64,000 nt of DNA, from contig CALXMN010000001.1 of the NCBI GenBank assembly GCA_944389495.1, positions 142,012 through 206,011 on the forward strand. The letters are read 5' to 3'. Source of the stretch: an uncultured Alphaproteobacteria bacterium. Lineage in GTDB: Bacteria; Pseudomonadota; Alphaproteobacteria; Rs-D84. Both the position numbers and the translations under genes were made by a program. Below the pieces are notes generated by a model, which saw nothing but the letters and a program-made list of their open reading frames with translations, was not told the origin of the DNA and did no database searches. Positions 1 to 9,603 of the stretch are shown here, piece after piece (the stretch's first letter is position 1; every line of letters starts with the position of its first letter).

Positions 1-585
1 CATAATTTGTTCGTCATTTAATTGCGACAATTTTATCGACGTATCCAATCCGGTTAATCTGCGCAAAGTGGCATTATACCCGGCCGTATTGTTTTCGTGC
101 GGTGGCGCATATTTGAAAATGGCCTGGGCAATGCTAAGATTTTTATAGTTTTTTGATTTTAACAGTGCACCAATTGCGCGCATACCGGTTTGTTCATCTG
201 GGAACACGGCAAATCCGCCGGCGCGTCCAATTGCGCCCTGGGTTATACTGAAATCGGAATAGCGTAAACATCCCGGGTTATTATTGCGCCAGGCGCGTGT
301 TCCACCGCTGCGCCGGAATTTATTTCCATCTGCGCGTGTATATACAACGTCATAGTTGTGTGCGATGGCATCAATAACGGCATCTGGGCGTATTTTTATA
401 TCTGCGATTGCGTATACGGTATCTGCATTTTCGCGTGGCTGCGTCACAGGTTTTACCTTGGCGGCGGCCGTTGTTGCATCCGGTTCGATTGGTGTATCTG
501 TGCCGGTTGAACCCATTGTATGCGACATACCGAACAGCATTGCTGCACTTGTTAAAAAGTACGGAATTGTACGCTTGAAACTCAT
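1..585 (-). CDS. Secreted protein with WRNNNPGxLR motif, N-terminal part
   Basis: The reading frame is open from the ATG at 585 to the window edge (195 codons), so the C-terminus lies outside. A strong AGGAGG ribosome site sits 7 bases before the start. The N-terminus is basic then hydrophobic, consistent with an export signal, followed by a Thr/Ala/Pro-rich linker. After about residue 85 comes a compact domain with WRNNNPGCLRYSD, a GGFAVFPDEQTGMRA stretch and YAPPHEN. I have seen this combination in secreted and phage-structural proteins of proteobacteria, some annotated as RtxA-like structural toxins, but no reaction is established. It is divergent from parC. Confidence 0.7.
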   Translation of the reverse strand, partial: MSFKRTIPYFLTSAAMLFGMSHTMGSTGTDTPIEPDATTAAAKVKPVTQPRENADTVYAIADIKIRPDAVIDAIAHNYDVVYTRADGNKFRRSGGTRAWRNNNPGCLRYSDFSITQGAIGRAGGFAVFPDEQTGMRAIGALLKSKNYKNLSIAQAIFKYAPPHENNTAGYNATLRRLTGLDTSIKLSQLNDEQIM

Positions 586-918
586 ATTAATACCTCCTTT
601 GCAATCAAAGCGACACACCGGCGTACCGGTTGTGACATTTTTCCGTTTTTGTTTTGATTGGTTCGTCGCCATCAGAGCAATTTTGGCAACGTACATTCAG
701 ACACGAAATAAATCACCGTGCCCCGACTTGTCTAATCAGACAGCCCGCCCCGAAACCAGGGAACCAAAGTTTGTATATACATATATATCGAAAAAAATAA
801 ATTTCAAGTCAAAAATGAAAAAAATTATTTTTTTTAATATTTTTGGGAAACCGGTTGGCCCAAACGGGGCATTTTTTCTGTTGTTATTTTTTTGCAAATG
901 TTTTAATTTAACGATGTT
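586..918. other. Divergent intergenic region upstream of parC
   Basis: AT-rich stretch of 333 bases that must hold the promoters of the leftward secreted-protein gene and of parC. A weak hairpin, GCCC-AAACG-GGGC at 858-870 followed by six T, lies 35 bases before the parC start. It could terminate or attenuate a rightward transcript. No gene is visible. Confidence 0.4.
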
Positions 919-3150
919 ATGAGCAAGGAAGTTATCGAAAGAATTGATTCTCAGCAACTGTCAGACGCGTTGTCTGAACGTTATTTATCATACGCGGTAA
1001 GCACGATTGTATCCCGTGCATTGCCGGATGTTCGTGATGGGCTAAAGCCCGTACATCGGCGAATTTTATATTCTATGTTGCGGCAAAAACTGTCCCCATC
1101 GGCGGCATTTCGTAAATGTGCGACGGTTGTTGGTGATGTGTTGGGGCATTATCATCCGCACGGTGATTCATCTGTATATGATGCAATGGTTCGTCTGGCC
1201 CAGGATTTTTCCGTGCGATACCCCCTGATTGATGGCCAGGGTAATTTCGGTAACATCGATGGCGATCCCCAGGCGGCATATCGTTACACAGAATCCAAAA
1301 TGACCGATGCCGCGATGCTGATTATGGAGGGTATCGACGAAAACAGTGTTGATATGATGCCGAACTTTGATGGCACCACGACCGAGCCGGCTGTTATGCC
1401 GGGGGCATTTCCAAACCTGTTGGCGAATGGCGGAATGGGAATTGCGGTTGGTATGGCAACGAACATTCCAACCCACAACGTGGCCGAGGTTTGTGATGCA
1501 TTGGCCCTGGTTGTGGATAATCCGGATGCCACCACGGCCCAGATTATGAAGAAAATGATTGGACCGGATTTTCCAACGGGTGGCATATTAATAGATTCTT
1601 TTGATACGATTGTAAAGAATTATGATACCGGCCGCGGCGCGTTTCGTATTCGGGCCAAGTGGGACATTGAAAAACTGGATCGCGGGGCCGAACAGGTTGT
1701 TATCACTGAAATTCCATACGGCATTATAAAGTCTAAACTGGTGGAACAGATTGCCAATTTAATAGATGCCAAGAAATTGCCATTGGTTGATGATATATCT
1801 GATGAATCGACCACATCTGTGCGCATTGTCATCACGCCCAAGACCCGTAATGTACCTGCGGACAAAATGATGGCGCATCTGTTTGCGATGACGGATTTGG
1901 AATATAAATTCAATATGAATTTTAACGTAATTGATTCACGTGGTGTACCGCGTGTTATGGGTATTGGCGATGTGTTGCGTGAATTTATTGCACATCAGAA
2001 AAATGTTTTAATTCGTCGCACAAATTGGCGTTTGGGTAACATAGAACGTCGTCTTGAAATTCTTGGTGGTTTGTTAATTGTTTATTTAAACTTGGATCGT
2101 GTGATTGAAATAATTCGTAATGAAGACGATGCAAAATCTGTATTAATGTCGGAATTTAAATTAACAGAAATCCAAGTAGAGGCAATTTTAAACACTCGTT
2201 TACGTTCGTTGCGAAAATTGGAAGAAATGGAAATTCGTCGTGAAGATGCGGCATTGTTGGCGGAACAAAAGCAATTGCGCGACCTGTTGGCCAGTCCGGA
2301 TGCCCAGAACGAGCAACTAAAGGCCTGGTTCGCGGATATAAAAAAACGTTACGATAAAAAGACTGCGCTGGGGCGGCGGCGTACCCTGTGGGCGCCCCAG
2401 ACCACGGAAATTGTTGTAAATACGGACGAATTTATTGAAAAAGAACCGTTAACTATCATCTTGTCTGCGGCCGGGTGGATTCGTGCGGCCAAGGGAACGT
2501 TGGATTTAAATAATCTTGATTTAAAGTTCAAAGAGGGTGACGAACTGAAATTCGCATTTCACGCAATGTCCACCGACAAGATTAATTTATTTGCAGACGG
2601 GGGAAAAATGTTTACCTTGGCGGCAAATGAGTTACCATCGGCACGCGGTTTTGGTGAATCTGTGCGTATGATGGTTGATATTGGGGCGGATGAAAATATC
2701 GTTGCGGCATTTGTTTTGGATACGGCGGCAAAGTATTTGCTGGTTGGGCGTCACGGAACCGGATTTATTGTTGCGGGTGAAAACTGTCTGGCCCAGACGC
2801 GTGGTGGAAAACAAATTATGAACACAGATGCGCGTAATCGTGCAATTATGTGTGTGCCGGTAACGGGTGATACGGTTGCGATGTCGGGTTCTAATGATAA
2901 ATTATTAATATTCCAGACCGCGGAAATTCCGGAAATGACCCGGGGCAAGGGCGTGATTTTACAAAAATACAATGCCGAACGTACGTATGTTTTGGACGTA
3001 ATGTTCTTTAACGCGGCGGATGGTTTTGGATGGACAACTGGGCGCGGAACAACCAAGTTGGATGATTGGGCACCGTGGACCGGTCGTCGTGCATCCCAGG
3101 GACGAACCGTTCCCGTTGGATTCCCGCGCAGCGGAAAGTTTGGAAAATAA
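919..3150 (+). CDS. parC: DNA topoisomerase IV subunit A
   Basis: Type IIA topoisomerase A subunit that cuts and rejoins DNA to decatenate sister chromosomes, working with ParE. The N-terminal breakage-reunion domain begins with [15 protein letters not shown]. The active-site tyrosine is Tyr123 in YRYTES. The quinolone-determining stretch [10 protein letters not shown] (79-88) keeps the drug-sensitive Ser and Asp. A coiled-coil tower follows, then a short C-terminal beta-pinwheel. The 743-residue length and lack of a proper GyrA box (only AQTRGGKQ) favour ParC over GyrA. No clear ribosome site precedes the ATG. A strong terminator follows directly, so it is probably monocistronic. Confidence 0.93.
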   Translation: MSKEVIERIDSQQLSDALSERYLSYAVSTIVSRALPDVRDGLKPVHRRILYSMLRQKLSPSAAFRKCATVVGDVLGHYHPHGDSSVYDAMVRLAQDFSVRYPLIDGQGNFGNIDGDPQAAYRYTESKMTDAAMLIMEGIDENSVDMMPNFDGTTTEPAVMPGAFPNLLANGGMGIAVGMATNIPTHNVAEVCDALALVVDNPDATTAQIMKKMIGPDFPTGGILIDSFDTIVKNYDTGRGAFRIRAKWDIEKLDRGAEQVVITEIPYGIIKSKLVEQIANLIDAKKLPLVDDISDESTTSVRIVITPKTRNVPADKMMAHLFAMTDLEYKFNMNFNVIDSRGVPRVMGIGDVLREFIAHQKNVLIRRTNWRLGNIERRLEILGGLLIVYLNLDRVIEIIRNEDDAKSVLMSEFKLTEIQVEAILNTRLRSLRKLEEMEIRREDAALLAEQKQLRDLLASPDAQNEQLKAWFADIKKRYDKKTALGRRRTLWAPQTTEIVVNTDEFIEKEPLTIILSAAGWIRAAKGTLDLNNLDLKFKEGDELKFAFHAMSTDKINLFADGGKMFTLAANELPSARGFGESVRMMVDIGADENIVAAFVLDTAAKYLLVGRHGTGFIVAGENCLAQTRGGKQIMNTDARNRAIMCVPVTGDTVAMSGSNDKLLIFQTAEIPEMTRGKGVILQKYNAERTYVLDVMFFNAADGFGWTTGRGTTKLDDWAPWTGRRASQGRTVPVGFPRSGKFGK

Positions 3151-3155
3151 TTCAC

Positions 3156-3180
3156 ATCCCCCGTGTGGGGGATTTTTTTT
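3156..3180 (+). terminator. Rho-independent terminator of parC
   Basis: Stem ATCCCCC / GGGGGAT with a GTGT loop, then a run of eight T, starting 6 bases after the parC stop. Confidence 0.9.
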
Positions 3181-3203
3181 GGTAATTCGTGAAATTTTTT
3201 CAC

Positions 3204-3232
3204 TTGTATAAGTATTGCAAACTTTCTAGAAT
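3204..3232 (+). promoter_or_regulatory. Sigma-70-type promoter of the surface lipoprotein / Slam unit
   Basis: TTGTAT (3204-3209), 17-base spacer, TAGAAT (3227-3232), 24 bases before the first lipoprotein start. It is the only good match between the parC terminator and the gene. Confidence 0.55.
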
Positions 3233-3255
3233 CAAATAAAGAAAGGGGTGAAGAT

Positions 3256-4455
3256 TTGAGGAAAATTCCATATATTTTTGCAACTTTATTATTGGCCGCG
3301 TGCACGGATGGTGGAACACCGACCTGTGTTGGGCCAAATGGTGCGTGTGGATTTGATGGTTTAACACCCGATAAAAATCGTTTCATAGATAATGCCGCCA
3401 CCAGTAATCGCCGCATTAATATGATGATTGCCCTTAATGATGCCCAGGTTGGTAAATATATCCAGCACAGATTAATTGGGTATACAGATACATCTGTTAC
3501 TGATTACGCAGCGGTTGCACAAACGGCTTTGGCGATTGCGAATGGTGATGCAATTGCGGACAATATTGATGATTCGACACGTCGGGCGGCGATGTATGTT
3601 GTTGATCCGGAATTATTTACGGCGTGTGGTGATGCATCGGATGGGGCGGGGTGCATTGATAATTGGCGTGTGGATAATGCGACATTGTTGGCAACACGTT
3701 TGACCGAATTGCGTGCGCGTGCGGATTTTTTGGATATTACGGAAATTAATTTTTCAACTGCGGCGGGTGCGGATAAAAAACTGCGCTTTTTGATTAATTC
3801 AGACGGCCAGATTAATGGAATAAATTTTGATGGTGTTGATTACACGCGCAATGGTGACACAAATGTATTTACCGATACCGAAGGCGCCACGTTAACATAC
3901 AAGTCCGGCGTTATGGACACCGACAGTGGTATTCCAAACCTGTCGTATTCGGACTTTGGTGTGTACCAGATAACCGCCGATGGCGTTGCGGGTAAAAATA
4001 TCCCGTTTGCAGGTGGATATGAATCGCGTCGCATCGCAGAGAGTCGTATTATGGATGCAATTGATGGTAATCTGGAATTTTCGGGTGCGGCGGTCGGTAC
4101 GGTTACGAATTCTGAAAACAAGAATCTTGATATTCGTGACGAGCGTGCGTTTTTGGTGTTTAATAAATCAGACGGCGTATCAACACTGACCGCAAATTTT
4201 GCAAATTGGTATAATGTTACGTTAAGCCGTGATATGAATGCCACAAACGGGAACATTATTTTTTCAAATTATGTCGGGACGGCGGATTTCCGTTTACCGG
4301 ATGATGTGAAATCCGGCACCGCAGATATTAATATGGGATATTACGGGGCGGCCCCGACATCTGGCATCCCGACCGAGGCAACCGGTCTGGTTCACTATAA
4401 AAATGACACAAATGGTATCCAGATGGATGTCGCATTTGGCGTAAAGAATAAATAG
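3256..4455 (+). CDS. Surface lipoprotein, TbpB/HpuA-like barrel fold, probable Slam substrate 1
   Basis: Lipoprotein of 399 residues with a short signal peptide and lipobox LLLAAC (Cys16). Start is TTG behind GAAAGGGG. The first half is mostly helical or mixed. The second half contains SYSDFGVY, a FAGGYESR segment, NWYNVTL and a C-terminal EATGLVHY...FGVK stretch, the layout of the beta-barrel lobe in transferrin-binding-protein-B-like surface lipoproteins. The next gene is a clear paralogue sharing all these landmarks, and the third gene encodes the matching Slam exporter. Inferred role: lipoprotein displayed on the cell surface, binding an unknown host or nutrient ligand. Ligand cannot be read from sequence. 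Confidence 0.7.
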   Translation: MRKIPYIFATLLLAACTDGGTPTCVGPNGACGFDGLTPDKNRFIDNAATSNRRINMMIALNDAQVGKYIQHRLIGYTDTSVTDYAAVAQTALAIANGDAIADNIDDSTRRAAMYVVDPELFTACGDASDGAGCIDNWRVDNATLLATRLTELRARADFLDITEINFSTAAGADKKLRFLINSDGQINGINFDGVDYTRNGDTNVFTDTEGATLTYKSGVMDTDSGIPNLSYSDFGVYQITADGVAGKNIPFAGGYESRRIAESRIMDAIDGNLEFSGAAVGTVTNSENKNLDIRDERAFLVFNKSDGVSTLTANFANWYNVTLSRDMNATNGNIIFSNYVGTADFRLPDDVKSGTADINMGYYGAAPTSGIPTEATGLVHYKNDTNGIQMDVAFGVKNK

Positions 4456-4464
4456 GATAACAGA

Positions 4465-5757
4465 ATGAAAAAACTGTGCTGTGTGATTGGTGCGTTGACA
4501 TTATTGTTTGGGTGCAGCGATGGTGGTGGAACATCGGGATACGTTCCAAATCCACCCGACAGTGGCTTTAAACCCAGACCCCAAAACCCGACGGTGGATT
4601 TTGAAAATGCATCTGTTGAACAAAATAATGATTTAACGGGATTATATTCGCGCAACACGGTCCAGGTTACAGATTACATAGATTATCGTTTGAATGATTG
4701 GGATGATTTTAATCCAGATGTTGGTGAAAACATTTCGCGGGTTGATATTGCCGATGCGGCATTATATTTGACAAATGCTGAATTAAGTGCCGCGGAAATC
4801 GCGGAACATTTTGATGGTAAACGTGATTTATTTCATATGGCGGTTTATGTTATAAATAACGCATTAAATCATTGTTTTGACAGTGGCACGGATTCTGCGA
4901 CGTGCTTTACCGAATGGCGTGACAGTGTGCCACCATATTTTGAAAACATTTCCACAGAAATCCGTGAAAACGCGACATTGTTAACGGCGGATGGTGCGGT
5001 AATGAATACGGTGGACGGCAAAGAATTTACATTTTTTCTTGATACGAACGGAACGATTTCAGGTGTTCAACTGACCGATGCCGATGATGTGACAACGGAT
5101 TTTAAACAATGGCATAATTATTCGGTTGATTCGGATGCAAACACCGCCACACTCCAGAATTTTTCTTATGATTCAATTGGTCGTGAATTGGGGCTTAGTT
5201 ATTCGGATTTTGGGCGTTATAAAATCACGTCCGGTGTATTGAATGCGAACACCGGCCAGGAAACAGGTTCAACCACAACGGGTATGTTTGCGGGCGGATA
5301 CGAATCCAAAAAAATAGCCGAGGCGGATATCGTTATTCCCGATACGGATTTGGTACTTTATGGTCGTGCCGCCGCAACGGTAACATCTGGTCGTGGTTCA
5401 GAACCGGCAACGGCGAACTTTACGGGTGTATCAAATTTGTATATGAACAAGGATTCTGGTGCGGTTGAATTGGTAACAAGTTTTGATAACTGGTACAATG
5501 TCGTGGCGACCAAAAATATTGGTAATAATGACGCCAAATTTACATTTTCCAACTTTGCCGAATCCGGTATATATTTATTCCAGTTCGCCGATGCGGTTGA
5601 CGGTAAATTTGAAACAACCGGAAAGATGGACATAAATTACTATGCCGAAAATCCAGAAACAAATTTACCGACCGAGGCAACCGGCCTGGCCACGGTTGAC
5701 AATGGTGCGGATGATGTTAAGATGGATATGGTATTTGGTGTAAAGCAGCAGTTTTGA
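4465..5757 (+). CDS. Surface lipoprotein, TbpB/HpuA-like barrel fold, probable Slam substrate 2
   Basis: Paralogue of the preceding gene (430 residues), starting 9 bases after its stop behind GGATAACAG. Lipobox LLFGC puts the lipidated cysteine at residue 17. The following segment is Gly/Pro-rich, a flexible tether typical of surface lipoproteins. Shared landmarks are SYSDFGRYKIT, FAGGYESKKIAE, NWYNVV and a C-terminal LPTEATGLA...MVFGVK. The two proteins have clearly diverged, suggesting different ligands or immune diversification. The TGA stop overlaps the TTG start of the Slam-like gene (TTGA), so translation is probably coupled. Confidence 0.7.
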   Translation: MKKLCCVIGALTLLFGCSDGGGTSGYVPNPPDSGFKPRPQNPTVDFENASVEQNNDLTGLYSRNTVQVTDYIDYRLNDWDDFNPDVGENISRVDIADAALYLTNAELSAAEIAEHFDGKRDLFHMAVYVINNALNHCFDSGTDSATCFTEWRDSVPPYFENISTEIRENATLLTADGAVMNTVDGKEFTFFLDTNGTISGVQLTDADDVTTDFKQWHNYSVDSDANTATLQNFSYDSIGRELGLSYSDFGRYKITSGVLNANTGQETGSTTTGMFAGGYESKKIAEADIVIPDTDLVLYGRAAATVTSGRGSEPATANFTGVSNLYMNKDSGAVELVTSFDNWYNVVATKNIGNNDAKFTFSNFAESGIYLFQFADAVDGKFETTGKMDINYYAENPETNLPTEATGLATVDNGADDVKMDMVFGVKQQF

Positions 5758-7112
5758 AAAAAATAATTTTATTTTTATGCGTACTTTTTCTGCCCGGGGT
5801 AACCTGGGCAGATTTAACGTCTGTCAAGAAACAAGACGGCACAACCGAAGTAACAATGACAACATTGGATGCGCTGCATATTGCGGGGGCGATGGTTGAC
5901 AATGGTGAACTTGACCAGGCCGAGCAGATTTTAACCAAAATGCCATCGTTGGGTGGTGGGCCGCTGGAAATAGAACGCTGGTTTTTATTGGGGCGTATCG
6001 CAAGTATGCGCGGCGATTTTGATGTGGCAATCCAGATATTCAGAACAATTCTTGATGCCCAGCCGGAATTGGCGCGTATTCGATTTGAATTGGCAATATG
6101 TTATATGAAAACATCCCAATGGGGGCGCGCGGATTATCAATTACGTTTGGCGATGGCGGGCAAAGATTTGCCCGACAATGTTCGCCAGGTAATGAATTAC
6201 TATCGCTATATAATTCGTCAGAATAAGAATTGGAATGTTTGGTTCAATTTTGGTGCCGCGCCTGATAATAATGTCAACAACGCCACCGGCGGCCAAGAAT
6301 GCGTAATGACAATATTTGGGCCGCTGTGTCGAAATTTAATAGAACCAGAATCTGCGGTTGGATTTAATTTATCGCTTGGGGGCGATTACGAATTTAAATT
6401 GTCTGATAATTGGCGGTGGAAGTCCCAGGCCGGCGTATATTCCAATATATACAATTTGCACGACTATGATGATTTATATTTATATGGTGCGTCTGGACCG
6501 CGGTATATTTGGTCGCGTGGTGATGTGTGGGCATCGGCAATGATGTCGCGCCGTTGGTACGGATGGGAAGAATATAATTGGTCGGCCGGTGCCCAGTTGG
6601 ATATAAATTATGATATAACAAATAAGTTATCGGCCGGTATAAATTTTCAATTTTTGTCCAATTGGTATGATTATTATTCCGAGTATCTGGATGGTGAAAC
6701 ATATTCTGTGTTTGTGGATGCGTTTTATTCCATAACCCCGAACATATACGCAACGGCGCGGGCGGGGCTTTCACGCGAAGCCGCCGCGTCATCAACATAT
6801 TCGTATTGGATGCCCAGTGCCAGTGTTGGAATTGGGGCGGAATTGCCGTACGGATTTAATATTTTTGCATCGCCATCAATTTATTGGCAGTTATATGATG
6901 GTGACCAGTGGTCCGTTCAAAACGGTACATTTACCCAGGTAACCGAACGTGATTTTACCCAACGTTATCAGTTATCTGTATCGAACAATAAATTTGACAT
7001 ATGGGGCTTTGTGCCGACGGTTATATTCAGTTATTCGCGCCGCGATTCAAATATGTGGCAACGCGAATACGATCGATGGGCGGTCGAATTTACAATGGCC
7101 CAGCGTTTTTAA
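5754..7112 (+). CDS. Slam-like outer-membrane translocon for surface lipoproteins
   Basis: Resembles Slam (surface lipoprotein assembly modifier, DUF560), which moves lipoproteins across the outer membrane. The 452 residues comprise a signal peptide cut after about residue 19 (GVTWA), TPR-type helical repeats (about 35-150), and a C-terminal barrel of about 290 residues. The barrel opens with FGAAPDNNVNNAT, the characteristic Slam motif, and ends in Phe as outer-membrane barrels do. Aromatic-rich alternating strands run to the end. The TTG start overlaps the previous stop. Being last in an operon after two lipoproteins with TbpB-like lobes is the classic Slam-substrate arrangement known from Neisseria and Acinetobacter. 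Confidence 0.8.
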   Translation: MKKIILFLCVLFLPGVTWADLTSVKKQDGTTEVTMTTLDALHIAGAMVDNGELDQAEQILTKMPSLGGGPLEIERWFLLGRIASMRGDFDVAIQIFRTILDAQPELARIRFELAICYMKTSQWGRADYQLRLAMAGKDLPDNVRQVMNYYRYIIRQNKNWNVWFNFGAAPDNNVNNATGGQECVMTIFGPLCRNLIEPESAVGFNLSLGGDYEFKLSDNWRWKSQAGVYSNIYNLHDYDDLYLYGASGPRYIWSRGDVWASAMMSRRWYGWEEYNWSAGAQLDINYDITNKLSAGINFQFLSNWYDYYSEYLDGETYSVFVDAFYSITPNIYATARAGLSREAAASSTYSYWMPSASVGIGAELPYGFNIFASPSIYWQLYDGDQWSVQNGTFTQVTERDFTQRYQLSVSNNKFDIWGFVPTVIFSYSRRDSNMWQREYDRWAVEFTMAQRF

Positions 7113-7118
7113 GAAAAT

Positions 7119-7150
7119 AAAAAATGACATCAAATGGATGTCATTTTTTA
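7119..7150. terminator. Bidirectional terminator between the Slam unit and rpmG
   Basis: AAAAATGACATC / GATGTCATTTTTT hairpin with a five-base loop. The A-run and T-run flanks let it serve both the rightward Slam transcript and the leftward rpmG transcript. Confidence 0.85.
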
Positions 7151-7171
7151 TAAAATCAACCTGCCACAAAA

Positions 7172-7351
7172 TTAATGAGGCATTTTTCCTTCGGTCATAA
7201 TGACGTGCTTGCGCAGTTTTGGATCATACTTGCGGAATTTCATTTTGCCAGCGGTATTTTCCGAGCGCGTATTTTTTGTTGTTGTATAGAAGTAACCGGT
7301 TTCTTTGTTTTCCAGTTTTACAACTTCTTTACTGCCTTTTTTGGATGCCAT
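7172..7351 (-). CDS. rpmG: Large ribosomal subunit protein bL33
   Basis: A 59-residue basic protein, translated by eye because it is very short. It begins [16 protein letters not shown], then [12 protein letters not shown], a [15 protein letters not shown] block and [10 protein letters not shown]. This is the standard bL33 sequence in the form lacking the zinc cysteines. Ribosome site AAAGGG lies about 8 bases upstream. It stands alone, with the shared terminator after its stop. Confidence 0.93.
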   Translation of the reverse strand: MASKKGSKEVVKLENKETGYFYTTTKNTRSENTAGKMKFRKYDPKLRKHVIMTEGKMPH

Positions 7352-7437
7352 TTTAAAAACCCTTTATTTAATACTGGGTGGATTTTAGGTTAAAAATAAC
7401 TGGAAATCAAGTACTTTTTATCATAAGATTCAATTCT

Positions 7438-7522
<85 letters not shown>

Positions 7523-7536
7523 AATCCCAGTAATTT

Positions 7537-7656
7537 TTAATAAACCGGATAACTGCGTGGATATGACGGATCGGGACGTACCAATTCCGATTTTACGCCA
7601 CACGCGGTAATGGCCAGTGTTGAAATCAATAAAAATCCCAAGAATAATTTCTTCAT
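7537..7656 (-). CDS. Small LptM/YifL-like lipoprotein
   Basis: A 39-residue lipoprotein that is easily missed. The signal peptide ends in lipobox LAITAC (Cys19). The mature part is GVKSELVRPDPSYPRSYPVY, matching the CGxKxxLxxP...YPRxYP pattern of LptM/YifL lipoproteins. In alphaproteobacteria these are commonly encoded next to lysA. LptM assists maturation of the LptD LPS-export barrel in E. coli. Same function here is inferred from the motif only. The neighbours (tRNA-Leu, oleate hydratase) do not help. Confidence 0.65.
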   Translation of the reverse strand: MKKLFLGFLLISTLAITACGVKSELVRPDPSYPRSYPVY

Positions 7657-7796
7657 CCCCATTATTATATCCACATATTTTCGAAATTGTCAAATAGATC
7701 AATTGGTTGCTGAATACAGTCCTGTTTATTTCTGTGTGTGTAACATAGTAAAATTTATACGTACATCACAACAAATAAAAAATGGAGAGAGAAATT

Positions 7797-9569
7797 ATGT
7801 ACTACAGCAACGGTAATTACGAGGCGTTTGCCAATCCTTTGCCACCGGCCGACGCCAATAAAAAGTCTGCTTACATTGTGGGCGGCGGTCTGGCCGGGTT
7901 GGCGGCGGCGGTGTTTATGATTCGCGATGGGAAAATGCGCGGTAATAAAATTCATATTTTTGAAGAACTGGCCATCCCCGGTGGCAGTATGGACGGCATC
8001 AAGAACCCACAACGTGGCTTTATCATTCGCGGTGGTCGCGAGATGGAGGCGCATTTTGAAACGCTTTGGGATTTATTTCGTTCAATTCCGTCACTGGAAA
8101 ATCCGGACATATCGGTATTGGATGAATTTTATTGGCTGAATAAATCCGACCCCAGTTTTTCACATTGTCGCGCAATTGAACGTCGTGGTCATCGTATGCG
8201 TGATGATGGCAAATTGACACTGACGCCGACGGCAATTCGCGAAATGATAGATTTGGCATTAACACCCGAAGAAAAATTACAAGATGTACAAATTGACCAG
8301 GTGTTTGGCGATGAATTTTTTGAATCTAATTTTTGGTTATATTGGGCAACGATGTTTGCATTTGAAAAATGGTCCAGTGCGATGGAGATGCGACGTTATC
8401 TTTTACGATTTATTCATCACGTTGGAAAACTGGCGGATATGTCTGCATTAAAGTTTACAAAGTATAACCAATACGAATCTTTGATAACGCCGTTGGTACG
8501 ATGGTTGGAATCGCACGGTGTAAAATTTCACTATGATACAATCGTTACCAATCTGGACGTTAATTGCAAACAAAATAAAAAAATAGTCCAGAAAATCGAG
8601 ATGGTAAAATCGGGTCGCAAACGTGAAATAAAATTAACATCGGATGATTTAGTTTTTGTTACCAATGGTTCGATAACCGAAAGCACAACATATGGTGATA
8701 ACGATACGCCCGCCGAACGGCGGCACGAATTGGGGGCGTCGTGGGTATTGTGGAAAAATTTGGCGGCCCAGTGTGAAGAATTTGGACATCCGGAAAAATT
8801 CTGTGAAAATATTCCGGCGGCCAATTGGGTAATGTCTGCAACGATAACACTGTTTGATGACACGGTTGTTCCATACATAGAAAAAATTTGCAAAAAAGAT
8901 CCGCACAGTGGATCAATTGTCAGCAGTGGCCCCGTCACAATCAAAGATTCTAATTGGTTGTACGGTTTCAGCATTTCGCGCCAGCCACATTTTCGTGCAC
9001 AAAAACCGAATGAAATTGTCGTATGGACATACGGGTTACTGTCGGATACAGATGGCAATTTTATTAAAAAGAAAATAGCGGATTGTACCGGTGCAGAATT
9101 ATGTGCGGAATGGCTGTATCATATCGGTGTTCCTGTTTCGCAAATAGAAGACATAGCACATAACAGATCCAGCACGGTCCCATCACATATGCCATATATA
9201 ACAACATATTTTATGCCACGTGCGCTTGGGGACAGGCCGCGCGTTGTGCCAAATGGATCGGTCAATTTGGCGTTTATTGGTAATTATGCAGAAACAGATC
9301 GTGACACAGTTTTTACAACCGAATATTCTGTTCGTACTGCGATGCAGGCGGTGTATACATTGCTGAACATTGATCGTGGTATCCCAGAGGTATTTGATTC
9401 GTGCTTTGATATACGTATGCTGTTGCAAAGTATATATTATCTGAACGATGGTAAAAAGTTGCGACAACTGGACGTGCCTTGGGTTGTTAAGTTATTGGAA
9501 CGCCAGGGGTTAAAACACGTTCGTGGAACATATTTGGAACAATTACTGCGGGAAGCGCACTTGATATAA
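7797..9569 (+). CDS. ohyA: Oleate hydratase (MCRA family)
   Basis: FAD-dependent enzyme adding water to the cis-9 double bond of oleate to give 10-hydroxystearate, a fatty-acid detoxification activity common in gut bacteria. The N-terminal dinucleotide-binding motif is IVGGGLAGLAAA (27-38), followed by IFEELAIPGGSMDG and the FIIRGGREME stretch typical of the family. The length of 590 residues is normal. I start at 7797 rather than the in-frame ATG at 7782, because the GGAGAGAG ribosome site lies between them. Monocistronic, with its own terminator. Confidence 0.93.
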   Translation: MYYSNGNYEAFANPLPPADANKKSAYIVGGGLAGLAAAVFMIRDGKMRGNKIHIFEELAIPGGSMDGIKNPQRGFIIRGGREMEAHFETLWDLFRSIPSLENPDISVLDEFYWLNKSDPSFSHCRAIERRGHRMRDDGKLTLTPTAIREMIDLALTPEEKLQDVQIDQVFGDEFFESNFWLYWATMFAFEKWSSAMEMRRYLLRFIHHVGKLADMSALKFTKYNQYESLITPLVRWLESHGVKFHYDTIVTNLDVNCKQNKKIVQKIEMVKSGRKREIKLTSDDLVFVTNGSITESTTYGDNDTPAERRHELGASWVLWKNLAAQCEEFGHPEKFCENIPAANWVMSATITLFDDTVVPYIEKICKKDPHSGSIVSSGPVTIKDSNWLYGFSISRQPHFRAQKPNEIVVWTYGLLSDTDGNFIKKKIADCTGAELCAEWLYHIGVPVSQIEDIAHNRSSTVPSHMPYITTYFMPRALGDRPRVVPNGSVNLAFIGNYAETDRDTVFTTEYSVRTAMQAVYTLLNIDRGIPEVFDSCFDIRMLLQSIYYLNDGKKLRQLDVPWVVKLLERQGLKHVRGTYLEQLLREAHLI

Positions 9570-9578
9570 TATGCAAAG

Positions 9579-9603
9579 GACGGGGCATCGCCCCGTTTTT
9601 TTA
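9579..9603 (+). terminator. Terminator of the oleate hydratase gene
   Basis: CGGGGC-ATC-GCCCCG hairpin followed by a run of T, 10 bases after the stop. Confidence 0.88.

Noticed and set aside
919-3150. Assignment as GyrA instead of ParC
   Set aside because: Length is ParC-like and the GyrA box is degenerate (QTRGGKQ).
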